From Myxococcales bacterium (lineage in GTDB: Bacteria > Myxococcota_A > Polyangia > Polyangiales > Polyangiaceae), in assembly GCA_004193285.1 (NCBI GenBank), contig SECP01000030.1, positions 1 through 64,000 of the forward strand: a DNA stretch of 64,000 nt. The letters run 5' to 3'. The translations under genes and the position numbers were made by a program. The notes below the pieces were generated by a model, which was not told where the DNA came from, searched no databases, and saw nothing but the letters and a program-made list of their open reading frames with translations. Shown here piece after piece: positions 61,995 through 64,000 of the stretch (the first letter of the stretch is position 1; each line of letters opens with the position of its first letter).

Positions 61995-62990
61995 ATGCCC
62001 ATCGCCGACGACCAACCGAGCCTTTTCGAGCTACCGCCGCGGCAAGTGGAGCCAGCGCCGGAGGACGCGGAGCAGCGCGCGCTCGCGGAGAAGCTCCCGA
62101 GCTCGCTCTACCTCGGCACCATGTCTTGGTCGTTTCCAGGTTGGCGTGGCCTCGTTTACGGCAAAGACGCGGACCCCAAGGTCCTGGCGGACTCCGGCCT
62201 GACTGCCTACGCGCAGCACCCGCTCTTGGGGGCGGTAGAGGTGGACCGATCTTTCTACGAGCCGCTCCCGGCGCGCTACTTCGAGTCGCTCGCGCGACAG
62301 GTTCCGGAAGGCTTTCGCTTCGTCGTCAAAGCTCACGAAGAGTGCACACTGCCACGGTTCCCGAAGCACCCCCGCTACGGCAAGAAGCAAGGGGAAAGCA
62401 GCGTTCGATTTTTGGACGCCGCCTACGCGACGGACGCCGTCGTCGGCCCCGCCGTGACCGGACTGGGGCAAAAGCTCGGGGCCATCCTCTTTCAGTTTCC
62501 GCCGCAAGACGCGAGCGAGCCGCTCGCCTTCGCGGAGCGCTTGAGCGCGTTTTTGTCGGCGCTTCCGCCGCAGGTGCCCTACGCGGTGGAGCTCCGGAAT
62601 CCGGAGTTGCTCACGCCAGCGTACGCACGCGCGCTGGAGAGCACCGGCTGCGTGCACGCGCACAACGTCTGGGGCACCATGCCGAGCGTGCTGCAGCAAG
62701 CGCGGCTCACCCCGCCCAGCGCTCGCAGGCCCCTGATCGTGCGCTGGCTCATGCGGCGTGGGGACGACTACGAAGGCGCACGCTCGCGGTTCATGCCATT
62801 CACCCAGCTCGTCGAGCCAGACCTGCCGAACCGGCGAGACATCGCCACGCTCGTCGCCAAGGCGCTGGCCCACCGAGTCCCGGCCTTGGTGCTCGTCAAC
62901 AACAAGGCCGAAGGCTGCGCGCCCGAGAGCTTGGCCGAGCTCGCGCGCCTCATCGCGACGTTTACGGCCGCAGCCTCGGCCAACCCATGA
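61995..62990 (+). CDS. DUF72 family protein
   Basis: The 331-residue product matches DUF72 (YecE-like): LYLGTMSWSFPGWRGLVYG, VEVDRSFYEPLPARYFESLARQVPEGFRFVVKAHE, ILFQFPPQDAS and YAVELRNPELL. It is a TIM-barrel-like fold of unknown activity. The start MPIADDQPSLFELPP adds a short disordered head. It is convergent with the last gene, and their stops abut. Confidence 0.9.
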   Translation: MPIADDQPSLFELPPRQVEPAPEDAEQRALAEKLPSSLYLGTMSWSFPGWRGLVYGKDADPKVLADSGLTAYAQHPLLGAVEVDRSFYEPLPARYFESLARQVPEGFRFVVKAHEECTLPRFPKHPRYGKKQGESSVRFLDAAYATDAVVGPAVTGLGQKLGAILFQFPPQDASEPLAFAERLSAFLSALPPQVPYAVELRNPELLTPAYARALESTGCVHAHNVWGTMPSVLQQARLTPPSARRPLIVRWLMRRGDDYEGARSRFMPFTQLVEPDLPNRRDIATLVAKALAHRVPALVLVNNKAEGCAPESLAELARLIATFTAAASANP

Positions 62991-64000
62991 CTACTCGGCG
63001 ATGGCGGGGGCCGGCACCTCGTAGGCTGCGCGCGGCAGCGTCGCGTAAAAGCCTTGATAGTCGAGCGGATTGTTCGGATCCGCGGCGAGGCCGAGGAACG
63101 CCTGACCGTCGTTGCTGACGTTATGCACGCTGAGGCGGCGCCCCTGCGTGTCCGCACCGAACTGCTGCAGCAGCGTGGCGAGATCCAAGAACCCGTGCTC
63201 CGCCGTCCAAATGTGCGGACCATCCCCCCAGAGGAGGACGACCTTGCCAGTACCGCTCACGTCGGTAGGCGCGCAAGTTCCAGGGCAGTAAACGAGCGTG
63301 GCCACGTCGTCGCGCGCTACGATGAACGTGTCCAACGTGCTGCGCGAGGTGAAGGCATAAACGTGCCCGTCTGCGCTGACCGGCATGATCGGGGGGCCGT
63401 CGAAAGCGAGCGGCGCCTGCGGCAACAACACTGTCTTGGGAGCGCTGTCCTGCCAGCGGAACACGTGCAAGATGTCCACCCCGAGCAGCGACGTGCCATC
63501 CGAGTTGGTGTGGTAGACGAGCGAATTCGCCAAAGGCGAAAGCAAGTCCGCGCCCACGCCGGCCCTCCATCGAACCGGGAATGGCCCCGGGTTCACGTAC
63601 GAGTCGTCCAGATTGCCAATCACTGCCGACCCGTCTGGCGAGACGCTGAGTTGCCGTACCGGCACCCCCTCGGTCCCGAACAAGTACTCCTCACCGTACG
63701 CGTCGCTTTGACGAAACACTCCGTACGGTGAGCCCGGGCCCACCGCAAACTGCCCCGTGCAGCTCAGCACGTCCGGAAATACCTGGCCCGCGGGCGTAAA
63801 CCCTTGCGCCTCGGTCCAGCGCGCATACCCGCCGTCGTATTGACCCGCCGCGACTCGCCCGTCGCCGCTGAGCGCCGAGGGGAAGAAGCGATCCTGCATG
63901 GAGCCCAGGATGGTGAACGTCGCTGTCTCCGGCCAAGACACCGGCGGGCAGCCGATCACTTCATCGTAACCCGGTACCTCCGCCGCGCCGCCTTCGCCCG
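62991..64000 (-). CDS. Partial beta-propeller-like protein, runs off window
   Basis: The minus-strand frame is open to the last base. Upstream of a GTG at 63959 it still reads a Gly/Glu-rich stretch, as in the lipoprotein linkers here, so the N terminus lies outside. The visible C-terminal 330 residues have blade-like repeats (FFPSALSGDGRVAAGQYDGGYARWTE, VRQLSVSPDGSAVIGNLDDSY, IMPVSADGHVYAFT, DGQAFLGLAADPNN), resembling HAF/propeller repeats. It is probably a surface lipoprotein. Confidence 0.78.
   Translation of the reverse strand, partial: GEGGAAEVPGYDEVIGCPPVSWPETATFTILGSMQDRFFPSALSGDGRVAAGQYDGGYARWTEAQGFTPAGQVFPDVLSCTGQFAVGPGSPYGVFRQSDAYGEEYLFGTEGVPVRQLSVSPDGSAVIGNLDDSYVNPGPFPVRWRAGVGADLLSPLANSLVYHTNSDGTSLLGVDILHVFRWQDSAPKTVLLPQAPLAFDGPPIMPVSADGHVYAFTSRSTLDTFIVARDDVATLVYCPGTCAPTDVSGTGKVVLLWGDGPHIWTAEHGFLDLATLLQQFGADTQGRRLSVHNVSNDGQAFLGLAADPNNPLDYQGFYATLPRAAYEVPAPAIAE

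Overview
The window is high-GC DNA from a Gram-negative bacterium. The best fit is a myxobacterium of the Polyangiales/Sorangium type. This is inferred from the many lipoproteins with Gly/Ser/Ala/Thr-rich linkers after the lipobox, the eukaryote-like Ser/Thr kinases, a kinase-TPR-lamin-tail operon, an FHA/AAA+ protein and a CIRCE-controlled groESL operon. No ribosomal RNA, tRNA, CRISPR array or recognisable transposase was found.

Layout. 1-2467 is gene-free and almost wholly repetitive: an 18-bp tandem array, then four tandem long units (about 330-480 bp) that carry 7- and 8-bp satellite arrays and conserved palindromes. 2468-10296 holds a PEBP-like lipoprotein, a diheme cytochrome/membrane protein operon, a GlxA-type regulator, a beta-propeller lipoprotein, a zincin lipoprotein and a two-gene operon whose second gene seems to start with CTG. 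10297-13048 is the groES-groEL operon with a perfect CIRCE operator. 13049-16733 holds three copies (A and C intact, B gutted) of a repeat element that encodes a 126-residue DUF559 (VSR-like) nuclease; its downstream part is the same palindromic module found in the first 2.3 kb. 16775-30710 holds aquaporin, alcohol dehydrogenase, DUF922 protease-like, macrodomain, CotH, esterase, glycoside hydrolase, lamin-tail, TPR, Ser/Thr kinase and further lipoprotein genes. 30887-41251 holds a TetR/DUF2306 pair (the latter cut by an in-frame stop), kduI, a YdeI-like protein, a vWA lipoprotein, a Nudix enzyme, an ECF sigma factor divergent from a GST, and a second, membrane-anchored Ser/Thr kinase. 41831-44855 is a tightly overlapping operon of an MscS-like channel and two MgtE-family proteins. 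46256-55000 holds NDH-2, folE, ppx/gppA, a hybrid histidine kinase, argJ and an FHA-AAA+ protein that lacks the sigma-54 contact loop. 54928-64000 holds a CPA1 antiporter, small proteins, a large BTAD regulator divergent from a ferritin-like/OsmC pair, a DUF72 protein and a lipoprotein-like gene running off the window.

The most unusual content is the repeat system. Nuclease-bearing copies next to groEL and nuclease-less copies with satellite arrays at the left end share a roughly 100-bp core with two inverted repeats and end in the palindrome GCCCACGTGGGC. A shorter piece (CTTCTGCAAG...GCAGCCCACGTGGGC) is scattered through intergenic DNA across the window. This pattern resembles an autonomous element with non-autonomous derivatives, but mobility is inference only.
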